DNA of 64,000 nucleotides. Origin: Streptomyces sp. WZ.A104. Its GTDB lineage: Bacteria > Actinomycetota > Actinomycetes > Streptomycetales > Streptomycetaceae. Where the stretch lies: NCBI RefSeq assembly GCF_002382885.1, contig NZ_NWVL01000006.1, positions 1 through 64,000 on the forward strand, read 5' to 3'. Each line of letters begins with the position of its first letter. Positions within the stretch are counted from its first letter, which is position 1. This document shows positions 42,637 through 51,281 of this stretch, in pieces. Made by a program: the position numbers and the translations under genes. Under the pieces are notes generated by a model. It saw only the letters and a list, made by a program, of their open reading frames with translations. It was not told the DNA's origin and did not search any database.

Positions 42637-43884
42637 ATGGACGAACGGCAGCAGGAGCTGGCCAAGCAGATCGGCAAGAGAGTGCGGACGCTCCGCGGCA
42701 AGAGGGGCTTGACTCTCCGTGAGCTGGCCGGCCTCGCGGGTGTCTCGAACAGCTACCTGTCGATGATCGAGGGAGGGAAGCGCCTCCTGAAGGACTCCTC
42801 CTACATCAGCGCGCTCGCCGACGCGCTGAAGGTCGCGCCGGCGGAGCTACTCGGGCAGCCCTTCCTTCCTACGGACCCGCACGCCACGGAGGCCGATGCC
42901 GCGATCCCGGCACTGCGGCTGACGTTGATGGGCATGACTCTGGGGAGCCCGCCGGACCGTCGCCCACCGGCGGAGCCCGTCACGCGGCTGGCGGCGCGGG
43001 TGCGGCGGGCGAACCGTCTGTACCACTCGGCGGAGTACGGCGCACTGGCGGTGCGGCTTCCGGAACTGTTGGCGGACCTCCAGGCGGCGGCCGCGGCAAG
43101 CGAGGGCCGTACGCGGCTGAGGGTGCTGCGGCTGCTGGCGGACGCCTACCACCCGGCGTGCACCCTGATGCTCAAGTCGCTCGGTTACACGGATCTGGCC
43201 TTCATCGCGGTCACCCGGGCCAGCGAAGCCATTGCCGAGCTCGAGGACCCAGTCTACACCGCTCTGAGCGGCTTCTTCGCGACGCACATCCTCATGGCAG
43301 CCGGGAGCCCCCAGCAGGCGCTGTCCAAGGCGACAGCCACGGTGAACCTGCTGGAACGCCACCTCGATCTCCCCAATGCCGAGGCGCTGCTCGGCGAGCT
43401 CCACCTGATCTCGGCCACGACCATCACCAAGGACCCGAACCGACCCGCTGGTGACCGCACGGCCGACGTCCGCTCCCACCTGACCGAGGCGACGCGCCTA
43501 GCGGCCGGGATCGGTGAGACGCGCGCGTTCCATCTCAACTTCGGACCCACGAACGTCCAGATCCACCGGGTCAGCCTCAACACGGATCTCGGACACCACG
43601 GCGACGCGGTCACGGCGGGGACCGGCGTGCATCCCGAGATCATCAACGCGCCCGGCCGGCAGGCGGCCTACCACTCCGATCTAGGACGGGCGCTCGTTCA
43701 CGTCCGCGGGCAGGAGTCGGCCGCCGCCGAGCGATTCCTCCGGGCGGAGCTGATCGCCCCCCAACGGGTCCACGCCGACGCACTGATCGGAGACTCCGTC
43801 AGCTACCTCCTCGGCAAGCGGCTTCCCTCCCATGTTCAGCGCGACCTTGCCGGTCTGGCGCACCGGATGGGCATCAGCCGGTAG
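42637..43884 (+). CDS. XRE-family regulator with TPR-like C-terminal domain
   Basis: This 415-residue protein has a canonical XRE helix-turn-helix at residues ~11-65 (IGKRVRTLRGKRGLTLRELA, then GLAGVSNSYLSMIEGGKRLL). A long helical C-terminal domain follows (RLAARVRRANRLYHSAEYGA; EAIAELEDPVYTALSGFFAT), probably TPR-like and probably ligand- or peptide-binding. It ends 258 bp before the radical-SAM-like gene. The ATG follows GGGGAG at a longer than ideal distance. The pair of regulators in front of one operon suggests a control cascade. Confidence 0.88.
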   Translation: MDERQQELAKQIGKRVRTLRGKRGLTLRELAGLAGVSNSYLSMIEGGKRLLKDSSYISALADALKVAPAELLGQPFLPTDPHATEADAAIPALRLTLMGMTLGSPPDRRPPAEPVTRLAARVRRANRLYHSAEYGALAVRLPELLADLQAAAAASEGRTRLRVLRLLADAYHPACTLMLKSLGYTDLAFIAVTRASEAIAELEDPVYTALSGFFATHILMAAGSPQQALSKATATVNLLERHLDLPNAEALLGELHLISATTITKDPNRPAGDRTADVRSHLTEATRLAAGIGETRAFHLNFGPTNVQIHRVSLNTDLGHHGDAVTAGTGVHPEIINAPGRQAAYHSDLGRALVHVRGQESAAAERFLRAELIAPQRVHADALIGDSVSYLLGKRLPSHVQRDLAGLAHRMGISR

Positions 43885-43939
43885 CCCTCCTGTAGTTCGC
43901 AGTGACAGCGGCCGCGTACCTCTTTCACCACCCGAGCCG

Positions 43940-43953
43940 AAAACGTCCGTTTT
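43940..43953. promoter_or_regulatory. AAAACG-N2-CGTTTT palindrome, copy 2
   Basis: The site reads AAAACGTCCGTTTT and lies about 190 bp upstream of the radical-SAM-like gene, with the flank GGTTAC on its right. Read on the opposite strand it matches copy 1 beyond the palindrome itself. Confidence 0.7.
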
Positions 43954-44141
43954 TGGTTACCTGCTGGCGGCGGGTGGTTGCAGGTATCTGCATGTTCACG
44001 GCTGTGAGCAAACAGGGGGGTGTCTCCGCCTACGGTCTGGCTCCGGCTTCGCGGGGAGGTCTTCGCCCGAAGCCGCGACGCACGACTCCGACGGGTGCCG
44101 GCTTTCCGGTGCCCGGCTCCGTAGGCGAGAGAGGGAAGCCG

Positions 44142-45206
44142 ATGCTCGAATCCGTCCGCCACCTGGAAGAGGTGGCCCGCGAGTGGAAGATCAACCCCGA
44201 GGACGTGCTGCTCATCGCGCTGAACAGCTGCGGGGCGCGTTCGCCGCTGGACAAGCCGCGGATGCGGTTCCAGCTCTCGCTGGACTCGCGGCCGGCCGAC
44301 CCGTCGTACCTGATCCTCTCGCTGGGCCGCGAGGACTCGCCGTTCGAGATCGACGAGCACGAGCTGCGGCTGCACGGCGAGCGGGTCGGCGCGGTCGCCG
44401 GCATCGAGGACGACGACGCCGTGCTGGGGTACTGGCGCAACGGCACGAAGATGCTCACCCTCAACTCGAACCAGCGTTCCCAGTGCGTGGGGTGCACGTT
44501 CTGCCCGAACACCCTGGAGGGGGCCTCGGACCCGGCGATCCGCGAGCTCGACCTGCCGGGCTACTTCGCCGCCCTCGCGGCGAACTCCGGCGTGCCGGAC
44601 CTGTCGGGGGTCGAGACCGTGACGGTGTGCACCGGCTGCTTCCTGTACGAGCACCTGGCCCTGGAGCACCTGGAGGGCGTGCGCGCCGCGATGCGCAGCA
44701 CCGGCTGCGAGGGGACGCTGCACTTCCTGTCGTCGGTGCTCACCAGCGAGGCGGGCCTGGACCGGGCCGCCGAGCTCGGGCCCTTCCACCTGACCCTGAC
44801 GGTGGAGTGCTTCACCAACCGGGCGGACATCCTCAAGCAGTCCAAGGCCGCGCTGACGGTTGACCAGATGGTCGCCACGCTCGGAGCGGCGAAGGAGCGG
44901 GGCATCACCACGGACTTCACCTACATCGTGGGCCTGGACCCGATCGAGGAGGCCGTGGAGAACTTGAAGCGGCTGGTGCCGGTGACGACGACGTTCCCGC
45001 GGTTCCAGACGTTCCAGGCGCACAACCCGTACATGGACGTCTACCGCACGCCGGGGTCGGACACGATCGAGTGGAACCTGACGATGCGCCGCGCGGTCGA
45101 GGAGCTGTTCGCGGAGACGGGGCTGCGGCCGCAGTGGTGGCAGAACTACCGCTCGCCGTGGGCGTACACGTTCGCCGGGGAGCAGCTGACCGGGGCGCGG
45201 ATCTGA
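44142..45206 (+). CDS. radical-SAM-like enzyme with non-canonical CX2CX2C motif
   Basis: The 354-residue protein has an N-terminal ~110-residue region and then SQCVGCTFCPNTLEG, where C115, C118 and C121 are spaced CX2CX2C, not the canonical CX3CX2C of radical SAM enzymes. The rest has the repeated beta/alpha pattern expected of the radical SAM barrel (VETVTVCTGCFLYEHLALEH; GPFHLTLTVECFTNRADILK; TTDFTYIVGLDPIEEAVENL). The ATG follows GAGGGAAG. It opens the seven-gene operon, its stop overlapping the next start (TGATG). It probably performs a radical transformation of the pathway intermediate. The reaction is unknown. Confidence 0.75.
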   Translation: MLESVRHLEEVAREWKINPEDVLLIALNSCGARSPLDKPRMRFQLSLDSRPADPSYLILSLGREDSPFEIDEHELRLHGERVGAVAGIEDDDAVLGYWRNGTKMLTLNSNQRSQCVGCTFCPNTLEGASDPAIRELDLPGYFAALAANSGVPDLSGVETVTVCTGCFLYEHLALEHLEGVRAAMRSTGCEGTLHFLSSVLTSEAGLDRAAELGPFHLTLTVECFTNRADILKQSKAALTVDQMVATLGAAKERGITTDFTYIVGLDPIEEAVENLKRLVPVTTTFPRFQTFQAHNPYMDVYRTPGSDTIEWNLTMRRAVEELFAETGLRPQWWQNYRSPWAYTFAGEQLTGARI

Positions 45207-46369
45207 TGGCCGGGCGGGACGGCGGGGCCGTGACTGTGGTGCGGGCGGTGCGGATCTGGCCGGTGGCCGGGCAGCCGGCCGGTCTGCCGGAGGGGTTACC
45301 GGACGCGGTGGCCGCGGTGGCGGTCGCGCCGGCGGGGCCGTCGTGGGCGGAGCACCGGACGCGGTTCGCGATCGAGGTGGTCGGTGACGGGGTCTCGGGC
45401 TGGCACGCGCCGGTCGGGGAGGGTGTGGCGCGGCTCGTCGTGGACGCCCTCGCCGACGGGCTGGTCGGGCACGATGCGGCGGCGCCGCGCAAGCTCGGCT
45501 ACCGGCCGCGGACCGGGCGGCACCAGCAGGGGGCGCACGCCCGGCAGGCCGTCTCGGCGGTCGAGCTGGCGTGCTGGGATCTGGCGTCGCGGGCCTCGGG
45601 TCGGTCAGTGCCAGAGCTGCTGGGCGGCACGGTGCGGGAGCGGGTGCCGGCGTACGCGTCCGCGCTCGGCCTGGACCCGGCACGTCCGGAGGCGGTGAAG
45701 GCGGCGGCGTGGATCACCGAGCAGGGGTTCTGGGGGCAGAAGTGGCCGCTCACCAAGGAGCTGCTGCGCCAGGGGCCGCGGACCGTTGCCCGGGTGCTGG
45801 GGGCGCTGCGGGAGGCGGCGGGCGAGGGCCGGTTCATGGTCGACGGGTTGCGCCGGTGCCGGCTGGACGAGGCGCTCGCCCTGCTGCCCGTGCTGGCCGA
45901 CCTGGAGGTCGCGTTCGCCGAGGAGCTGCTGGAACCGGGCGGCTTCGCCTGGGGCCGGGTGCGGGCGGCCGGGGCCGGGGTGCCGATGGCGGCCGGGGAG
46001 CACGCGGTCGACGAGCACGAGCAGATGCGGCTGCTGACCGGCGGGTCGGTGGACGTGTGGCAGACCGACCCGGGCTGGTCGGGCGGGCTGGCCCGCTCCC
46101 TGCACACCACCGAGGTCGCCGCGGACCTGGGCATGGCGACGTTCCCGCACGGCGACCGGCTGTGGGCAGCGCTCGCGCTGGCCGGCGCGTGCTGCCGGGA
46201 CAAGGTCCCGGCGGTGGAGTGGCACCTGACGCTGGAGCCGCTGCGGCAGCAGGTGTTCGCCGAACCCGCCGAGGTGGAGGCGGGGATGCTGCCGTCCGGG
46301 CCCGGCGCCGGGCTCGCCCCGCTGCCGGTCACCTCCTCGCCGCTCCCGGCGTGGGAGATCGGGTCATGA
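45206..46369 (+). CDS. enolase-superfamily enzyme (mandelate racemase/muconate-lactonizing type)
   Basis: The 387-residue protein has the N-terminal capping domain and C-terminal barrel of the MR/MLE group. Metal ligands appear at D213 (FMVDGLRR), E239 (FAEELLEP) and E265 (AAGEHAVDE), spaced 26 residues apart. A Lys at about 179 lies in GFWGQKWPL, and a D...H pair follows (VWQTDPGWSGG; ATFPHGDRL). This pattern is seen in sugar-acid dehydratases such as rhamnonate or galactonate dehydratase. It would abstract a proton alpha to a carboxylate. ATG overlaps the upstream stop. The substrate is unknown; a sugar acid is the best guess. Confidence 0.85.
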   Translation: MAGRDGGAVTVVRAVRIWPVAGQPAGLPEGLPDAVAAVAVAPAGPSWAEHRTRFAIEVVGDGVSGWHAPVGEGVARLVVDALADGLVGHDAAAPRKLGYRPRTGRHQQGAHARQAVSAVELACWDLASRASGRSVPELLGGTVRERVPAYASALGLDPARPEAVKAAAWITEQGFWGQKWPLTKELLRQGPRTVARVLGALREAAGEGRFMVDGLRRCRLDEALALLPVLADLEVAFAEELLEPGGFAWGRVRAAGAGVPMAAGEHAVDEHEQMRLLTGGSVDVWQTDPGWSGGLARSLHTTEVAADLGMATFPHGDRLWAALALAGACCRDKVPAVEWHLTLEPLRQQVFAEPAEVEAGMLPSGPGAGLAPLPVTSSPLPAWEIGS

Positions 46370-47073
46370 GCGGCCGGACGTGGTCCGGGGTGCGGGCGGT
46401 CTGCTTCGACATGGGCGGCACGCTGGTGCGCCCGGAGCCGGTGGCGACGACCGGCCAGGTCGCCGAGGTCCTCGGCATCTCCTTGGAGGAGGCCCGCGCC
46501 TTCATGGGCAGGGGCGCCAAGCGGCGTCTGGTCTCCCCGCAGGGCCTCGCCCAGGAGATCGCGGCCGACTTCGGGCGGCCCGCGGTCACCGGCGTGCTCA
46601 CCGAGGTGCTGGAGCGGGCCCGGCGCCGGGCCGAGGACCCGCAGTTGTACCCGGACGTGCCGGACACCCTGGCCGCGCTGCGCGCGCGGGGCTTCGCCCT
46701 GTACGCGATGACCAACGCGCTCGGCTCCTCGGTGCCCGAGCAGGAGCCCACCGTGTTCCGTGAGCTGCTGGACAGCGTCTTCTACTCGGCGCGCACCGGC
46801 GCGATCAAGCCGGAGCCGGAGGCCTTCGCGGCCGTCGAGCGGGCCAGCGGGCTGCGGCCGCAGGAACTGCTGCACGTCGGCGACTCGGTGAACGCCGACG
46901 TACGCGGGGCCGCGACGGCCGGTTGGCACACGGCCTGGGTGGACCGGCACCACACGACCGGCCCCCTGATGCCGGCCGCGTCCACGCTGCGCCTGCACTC
47001 CCTCAACACCCTCCTCCTGCTGCTGCCCGCCCGGGCGGCGGCGGAGGCGATCACATCGGAGGTGGCCGGCTGA
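46366..47073 (+). CDS. HAD-superfamily hydrolase-like protein
   Basis: The 235-residue protein has the HAD core: motif I AVCFDMGGTLVRPEP (D15), motif II in LYAMTNALGSS, the Lys in GAIKPEPEAF (motif III) and motif IV LLHVGDSVNADVRGA. Motif I reads D-M-G-G-T, so the second Asp usual in phosphatases (DxDGT) is replaced by Gly at residue 17. Helical cap residues lie between motifs I and II. It may therefore be a dehalogenase-like or altered phosphatase. The start ATG overlaps the previous stop (ATGA), fixing co-translation in the operon. A sugar phosphate is a plausible substrate. Confidence 0.85.
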   Translation: MSGRTWSGVRAVCFDMGGTLVRPEPVATTGQVAEVLGISLEEARAFMGRGAKRRLVSPQGLAQEIAADFGRPAVTGVLTEVLERARRRAEDPQLYPDVPDTLAALRARGFALYAMTNALGSSVPEQEPTVFRELLDSVFYSARTGAIKPEPEAFAAVERASGLRPQELLHVGDSVNADVRGAATAGWHTAWVDRHHTTGPLMPAASTLRLHSLNTLLLLLPARAAAEAITSEVAG

Positions 47074-48236
47074 TGGAGCCGTCCCGTACGTCCCGCCCGG
47101 CAACGCCCCCTGTTCCCGATCCGCTGATCGCATCCGTGCCGCTGTTCGACCCCAGTCGGCTGCCGCTGCGCACGTGGTGCGAGGGCAGCCGGGAGGACGC
47201 AGTCACCGGTCTGGTCGCTTTCCCGGACTTCCACAGCCACATCCCGCGCTGCCTGGCCGCCGCCCTGGAGGCGGGGCGGCTGGTGGCGCTGGCGATCGGG
47301 GACGTCGACGGGCTGAAGGACCACGTGGAGCGCACGAACTCCACCGACCCGACCTCCTACGGGCACCTGGCCGGCAACGAGGTCATGGCGACCGTGGGGG
47401 CCACGACCCGCGCGTGGTTCCGCGAGCAGCCCTTCGACTCCGGCTGCGCGGCGACGTTCGGCGGCGACGAGGTGATCCTCGCCGCGGTCGTGGACGACGC
47501 CGGCCAGTTCCACCAGGCCCTCGGGGTCCTGCGGGACCGGCTCGGCGCCGCGCTGCCGGTGACGGTCTCCTTCGGCCTGATGTTCGTCACCGCCGGGGAC
47601 CTGCCCAGCGAACGGGAGAGGGGGTGGAAGCACGACTTCACCAACACCCTGCTCGCGACGGTGGACCGGACGCTGTTCACGCACAAGGCTGCGCGGCGTG
47701 CCGGGGGCGGCCCCGGCGGCATCATCGCCGTCACCCGCCCTCCCCAGCTCACCGAACCCGTTCCGGCCGGCCCGGACCCGATGGTCCTGCTGCCGCTGCC
47801 GGCCGCTGCCGACATCGCGCATGTGGTGGCGCGGCCGGAGCGGATCGGCGGCCGGGACTTCCTGCTGCTGCCCTGCCGCGGACCGGTCGGCCAGCGCGGC
47901 GCCCAGCTGCGCGTCACCTTCCCCACCGGCAGCTCCAAGACCGTCGTGGCCTACGCGCTGCGGGGGCAGGCCGCGGTGCCGTACGCGGCCGTCACGGACG
48001 GCGTGACCGGTGTGCCGCTGACGGTGCAGGGCGTGCGGGACCGCACCCCGCGCAGCGTGCCCGAGGACCTGGCCGCCGCCCTGGAGCGGGCCGGGCTGGA
48101 CTGGGCGGCGGTGCCCGCCCACGAGCAGGCGCAGATCCTCCACCTGGTCACCGAGGCCGGCACCGAGGAGATCCGGGCCGGGCGGATCACTGCCGCCGTG
48201 GACGCGGTCGCCGCGCGGAAAGGAACGGCACGGTGA
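47073..48236 (+). CDS. GGDEF-like nucleotidyl cyclase-fold protein in biosynthetic operon
   Basis: The 387-residue protein shows a GGDEF-type domain in residues ~55-205: AIGDVDGLKDHVERTNS (metal site region), YGHLAGNEVMATVGATTRAW and FGGDEVILAAVVDD (GGDEV at about 130-134). The sequence then continues through VTVSFGLMFVTAGDLPSERE. The C-terminal ~170 residues are a separate domain with RDFLLLPCRGPVGQRGAQLR, unknown to me. Such domains normally make cyclic di-GMP or related nucleotides, or bind them. Finding it inside a metabolic operon, overlapped by both neighbours (TGATG and GTGA), is unusual. It could regulate or act in the pathway; activity is not shown. Confidence 0.7.
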   Translation: MEPSRTSRPATPPVPDPLIASVPLFDPSRLPLRTWCEGSREDAVTGLVAFPDFHSHIPRCLAAALEAGRLVALAIGDVDGLKDHVERTNSTDPTSYGHLAGNEVMATVGATTRAWFREQPFDSGCAATFGGDEVILAAVVDDAGQFHQALGVLRDRLGAALPVTVSFGLMFVTAGDLPSERERGWKHDFTNTLLATVDRTLFTHKAARRAGGGPGGIIAVTRPPQLTEPVPAGPDPMVLLPLPAAADIAHVVARPERIGGRDFLLLPCRGPVGQRGAQLRVTFPTGSSKTVVAYALRGQAAVPYAAVTDGVTGVPLTVQGVRDRTPRSVPEDLAAALERAGLDWAAVPAHEQAQILHLVTEAGTEEIRAGRITAAVDAVAARKGTAR

Positions 48237-50392
48237 GCGAGACCGTCATGGCTCCCGGGCCCGCCGCGACCGCGGGCCCGGGGGACTTCCCCGACTGGAG
48301 CCAGGCCGCCGCGCACGCCGCGGCGCGCGTGCCGGACGCGGCCGTCACGGCCGCGTGGCGGGCGATGAACTACCTGTGCGCCGCGCAGCTGTACCTGACC
48401 GACAACGTGCTGCCCACCCGGCCGCTGCGGGTGGAGGACGTGAAGAAGGCGCCGAGCGGACACTGGGGAGTGTGCCCGCCGGTGAACTTCATGCTCGCGC
48501 ACCTGGGGCCGCTCACCGCATGGCGGCCCCCGGGCAGCGAGGTCCTCGTCGTCCACGGCGCCGGACACGCCGGCCCGTCGGCACTCGCCCACGCCTACCT
48601 GACCAAGACCCTCACGCTGACCGGCAACGGACCGGGCTGGTCGGCGGCCAGCATGCGCACGCTGGCCGCGGGCTTCCCGCACACCCGCGCCTACGGCGGG
48701 GAGATCACCCCGCTGATCCCCGGCGTGCGCTACACCGGCGGCCAGCTCGGGCCGGCGCTCGCCGTCGCGCAGGGCATGGTCCTGGACGCCCCGCACCGCC
48801 TGGTGGTCGCACTGCTCGGCGACGGGGAGCTGGAGACCGGCGCCGCCGCGGCGGCGTGGACGGCCCGGCGGGCGCTGCTCGGCTCGGGGCTGCACGGCGC
48901 GGTGCTGCCCGTCGTGCTGGCCAACGGCCTTCGGATGGGCGGCCCCTCCGTCCTGGCCGGGCTCGACGAGGCCGAGCTGCGCGCGTACTTCACCGGCCTG
49001 GGGTACGAACCGTTCCTCCACGACGGCTCCGACACGGCCGGCTTCCGTACGGTCCTGGCCGAGGTGTTCGCCCGGCTGCGACCGCTCGGAGTCGCCCGTC
49101 CCCAGCCGGTGCTCGTCCTGACCATGCCCAAGGGCGCGACCGGGCCCGAGGAGGTCGCCGGCCGCCGGATCGCCGGAACCCCGGCCGTCCACAAGACCCC
49201 GCTGAAGGACCCCGCCCACAACCGGGAGGAGTTCGACGCCCTCACCGCGTGGCTGACCTCGTACGCGCCCGCCACGCTGTTCACCGACCAGGGGAAGCCG
49301 TCCGACCTCGTACGGCAGGCACTGCCGCACTCGCCGCCCCGGCCCCGCCCGGCCCCGCCGGTGGCCCCGCTCGCCGTCCGCGGCGCGGAAGCGTGGCCGC
49401 TGCTCAGCGCGGTGATCCGCGAGCGCGCCGCCGCCGGCGCCTTCCGGCTGTTCAGCCCGGACGAGGCCGCCTCCAACCGGCTCCGCCTGGCCGACGGCCC
49501 GGACGGCGGGATGCCGGCGTGGGCGAGCGAGATCCTCAACGAGGAGATCTGCCACGCCTGGCTGCAGGGCTACACCGAGACCGGCCGCGACGCGCTGCTG
49601 GCCACGTACGAGGCGTTCGCCGCGGTCAACACCAGCCTGCTCGTCCAGCACCTCAAGCACCGCAGCGCGCGGACCGCGACCGGTGCGGGCGGGCTGGCGA
49701 ACATCAACTACCTGATCACCTCGCTGGGCTGGCGCAACACCTACACCCACCAGAACCCCGGGCTCGTCTCCGCGATGCTGGAGACCGAGAACCCCACCGT
49801 GCACGTCTACACCCCGGCCGACGCCACCCGCGCGGCCGCCGTCCTCTCGGTCATGCTCACCGGGCGGGACCGGGCGAACTTCCTGATCGCCGACAAGCAC
49901 CACACGCTCACCTTCCCCCCGGACACCTTCCGCGAGGAGCTGACCTGCGGCGCCGCGATCTGGCCCCACCTCAGTACCCCCGGCCCCGGAAGCCCGGACA
50001 TCGTCCTGGCCTCCGCCGGGGACGTCGCGGCGCGCGAGCTGTCCGCCGCGGCCGGCCGGCTCGCCGCTGCCCGCCCGGACGCCCGCATCCGCTACGTGCA
50101 CGTCAACGACCTCACCGCCCTCGGCCACCCGAACACCTGGCCCGCCGCCCTGCCCGCCGCCACCTTCGCCCGCCTGTTCCCGACCGGAGTCCCGGTGCTA
50201 TTGGCCACCGTCACGCAGGCCCCGGCCGTACGAGCCCTGCTCGCCGGCCGCGGCGAAGCCGCCCGCGTCCGCGTCGTCGGCTACCGCGACCCCGGCCGTC
50301 CCCTTCCCTCCGCCGATCTGCTGGAGCACTGCGGCATGTCCGCCGCCGCGCTCACCGCCCAGGCGCTCACGATGCTCAAGGAGCCGCGATGA
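48233..50392 (+). CDS. phosphoketolase-family ThDP enzyme
   Basis: The 719-residue protein follows the phosphoketolase (XFP) layout. Motifs are GHWGVCPPVNFMLAHL (canonical GHWG, H77), VHGAGHAGPSALAHAYL, the ThDP-binding LGDGELETG, FRLFSPDEAASNRL, EICHAWLQGYTETGRDALLA and WRNTYTHQNPGL. Phosphoketolases are usually ~790-830 residues and split xylulose-5-phosphate or fructose-6-phosphate into acetyl phosphate and an aldose phosphate. This one is shorter and divergent (CPPVN for TTPGLN; HQNPGL for HQDPGF), so the substrate may differ. A GTG overlaps the preceding stop. In the operon it could shorten a carbon chain or supply acetyl phosphate. Confidence 0.88.
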   Translation: MSETVMAPGPAATAGPGDFPDWSQAAAHAAARVPDAAVTAAWRAMNYLCAAQLYLTDNVLPTRPLRVEDVKKAPSGHWGVCPPVNFMLAHLGPLTAWRPPGSEVLVVHGAGHAGPSALAHAYLTKTLTLTGNGPGWSAASMRTLAAGFPHTRAYGGEITPLIPGVRYTGGQLGPALAVAQGMVLDAPHRLVVALLGDGELETGAAAAAWTARRALLGSGLHGAVLPVVLANGLRMGGPSVLAGLDEAELRAYFTGLGYEPFLHDGSDTAGFRTVLAEVFARLRPLGVARPQPVLVLTMPKGATGPEEVAGRRIAGTPAVHKTPLKDPAHNREEFDALTAWLTSYAPATLFTDQGKPSDLVRQALPHSPPRPRPAPPVAPLAVRGAEAWPLLSAVIRERAAAGAFRLFSPDEAASNRLRLADGPDGGMPAWASEILNEEICHAWLQGYTETGRDALLATYEAFAAVNTSLLVQHLKHRSARTATGAGGLANINYLITSLGWRNTYTHQNPGLVSAMLETENPTVHVYTPADATRAAAVLSVMLTGRDRANFLIADKHHTLTFPPDTFREELTCGAAIWPHLSTPGPGSPDIVLASAGDVAARELSAAAGRLAAARPDARIRYVHVNDLTALGHPNTWPAALPAATFARLFPTGVPVLLATVTQAPAVRALLAGRGEAARVRVVGYRDPGRPLPSADLLEHCGMSAAALTAQALTMLKEPR

Positions 50393-51237
50393 CCACCCCG
50401 CTCGCACCCGCCCCGGAGCAGCTGGCCGCCTTCGACCGCGACGGGCTCCTCATCCTGCGCGGCGCCCTCGCCCCCGAGGTACGCGACCGCGCGGCCGAGG
50501 CCGCCGTACGGCTCCTGGCCACCGACCGGACCGAGGGCCGAGACCGCTCCGTCGACGGCAAGGACGGCTTCCGCGGCGTCGTCGCCCTCGACGACGCCTT
50601 CCTCCCGCTCCTCGCCAACCCGGCCGTGCTGCCCACGCTCGTCGGCCTGCTCAGCCCCAACATCCACCTGACGTCAAGCAACCTGATCTCCATGCCGTCC
50701 CTGCCGGACGAGCAGCGCACCATCCGCGTGCCGTCCCGGCACGGATGGCACCGCGACATGTCCTCCACCGTCGCCGACCTCGGCGTCGAGCACACACCCC
50801 GCCTGGCGATCAAGGTGGCGTACTTCCTCACCGACCCGGGCCCGGATGCCGGGCTCACGATGTTCGTGCCCGGCAGCCACACCCGCACCGGGCCCGTCAC
50901 CGTCCCGCAGGGGGACACCGACCCGCCCGGTGCGATCACCCCGGACATCGGCCCCCACGACGTGGTGCTCTTCGAGAACCGCACCTGGCACGCTGGCGGC
51001 CTCAACCGCTCCGGCCACGACCGGCTGGCAGTGATGATGCAGTACGGCTACCGGTGGCTCAACGCCGTCGACGACCCCGCCCCCGGCCTCCTCGACCGGC
51101 CGAACCTGGACGACGTCGAGCGGCAGCTCCTCGGCGTCCGCGACCGCCACCCCGACGGCTCCGTCGCCCGCGAGGGCTCCGGCGCCCGCCCACTCACCGC
51201 GTGGTGGGAGCACCTGAACGCGGTTCCGGCTCGTTGA
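50389..51237 (+). CDS. phytanoyl-CoA dioxygenase (PhyH) family Fe(II)/2-oxoglutarate enzyme
   Basis: The 282-residue protein has the PhyH double-stranded beta-helix. The iron triad is H121 and D123 (RHGWHRDMSS) with distal H201 (TWHAGGLNRSGHDR), where the Arg after it probably binds 2-oxoglutarate. The N-terminus (LAAFDRDGLLILRGALAPEV) matches the family start. Such enzymes hydroxylate or otherwise oxidise natural products. The ATG overlaps the stop of the phosphoketolase gene (ATGA). In this operon it is a candidate tailoring enzyme. Confidence 0.88.
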   Translation: MTTPLAPAPEQLAAFDRDGLLILRGALAPEVRDRAAEAAVRLLATDRTEGRDRSVDGKDGFRGVVALDDAFLPLLANPAVLPTLVGLLSPNIHLTSSNLISMPSLPDEQRTIRVPSRHGWHRDMSSTVADLGVEHTPRLAIKVAYFLTDPGPDAGLTMFVPGSHTRTGPVTVPQGDTDPPGAITPDIGPHDVVLFENRTWHAGGLNRSGHDRLAVMMQYGYRWLNAVDDPAPGLLDRPNLDDVERQLLGVRDRHPDGSVAREGSGARPLTAWWEHLNAVPAR

Positions 51238-51281
51238 CCGAACGCCCGACCCTGACCGCACCCCCGCGAGAGACTGGACCC

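Noticed and set aside
47174-48232. Plus-strand extension upstream of the phosphoketolase and several long frames in the operon
   Set aside because: These read as Arg/Pro/Gly repeats and overlap genes with clear motifs. The genuine starts are set by GTGA/ATGA overlaps.
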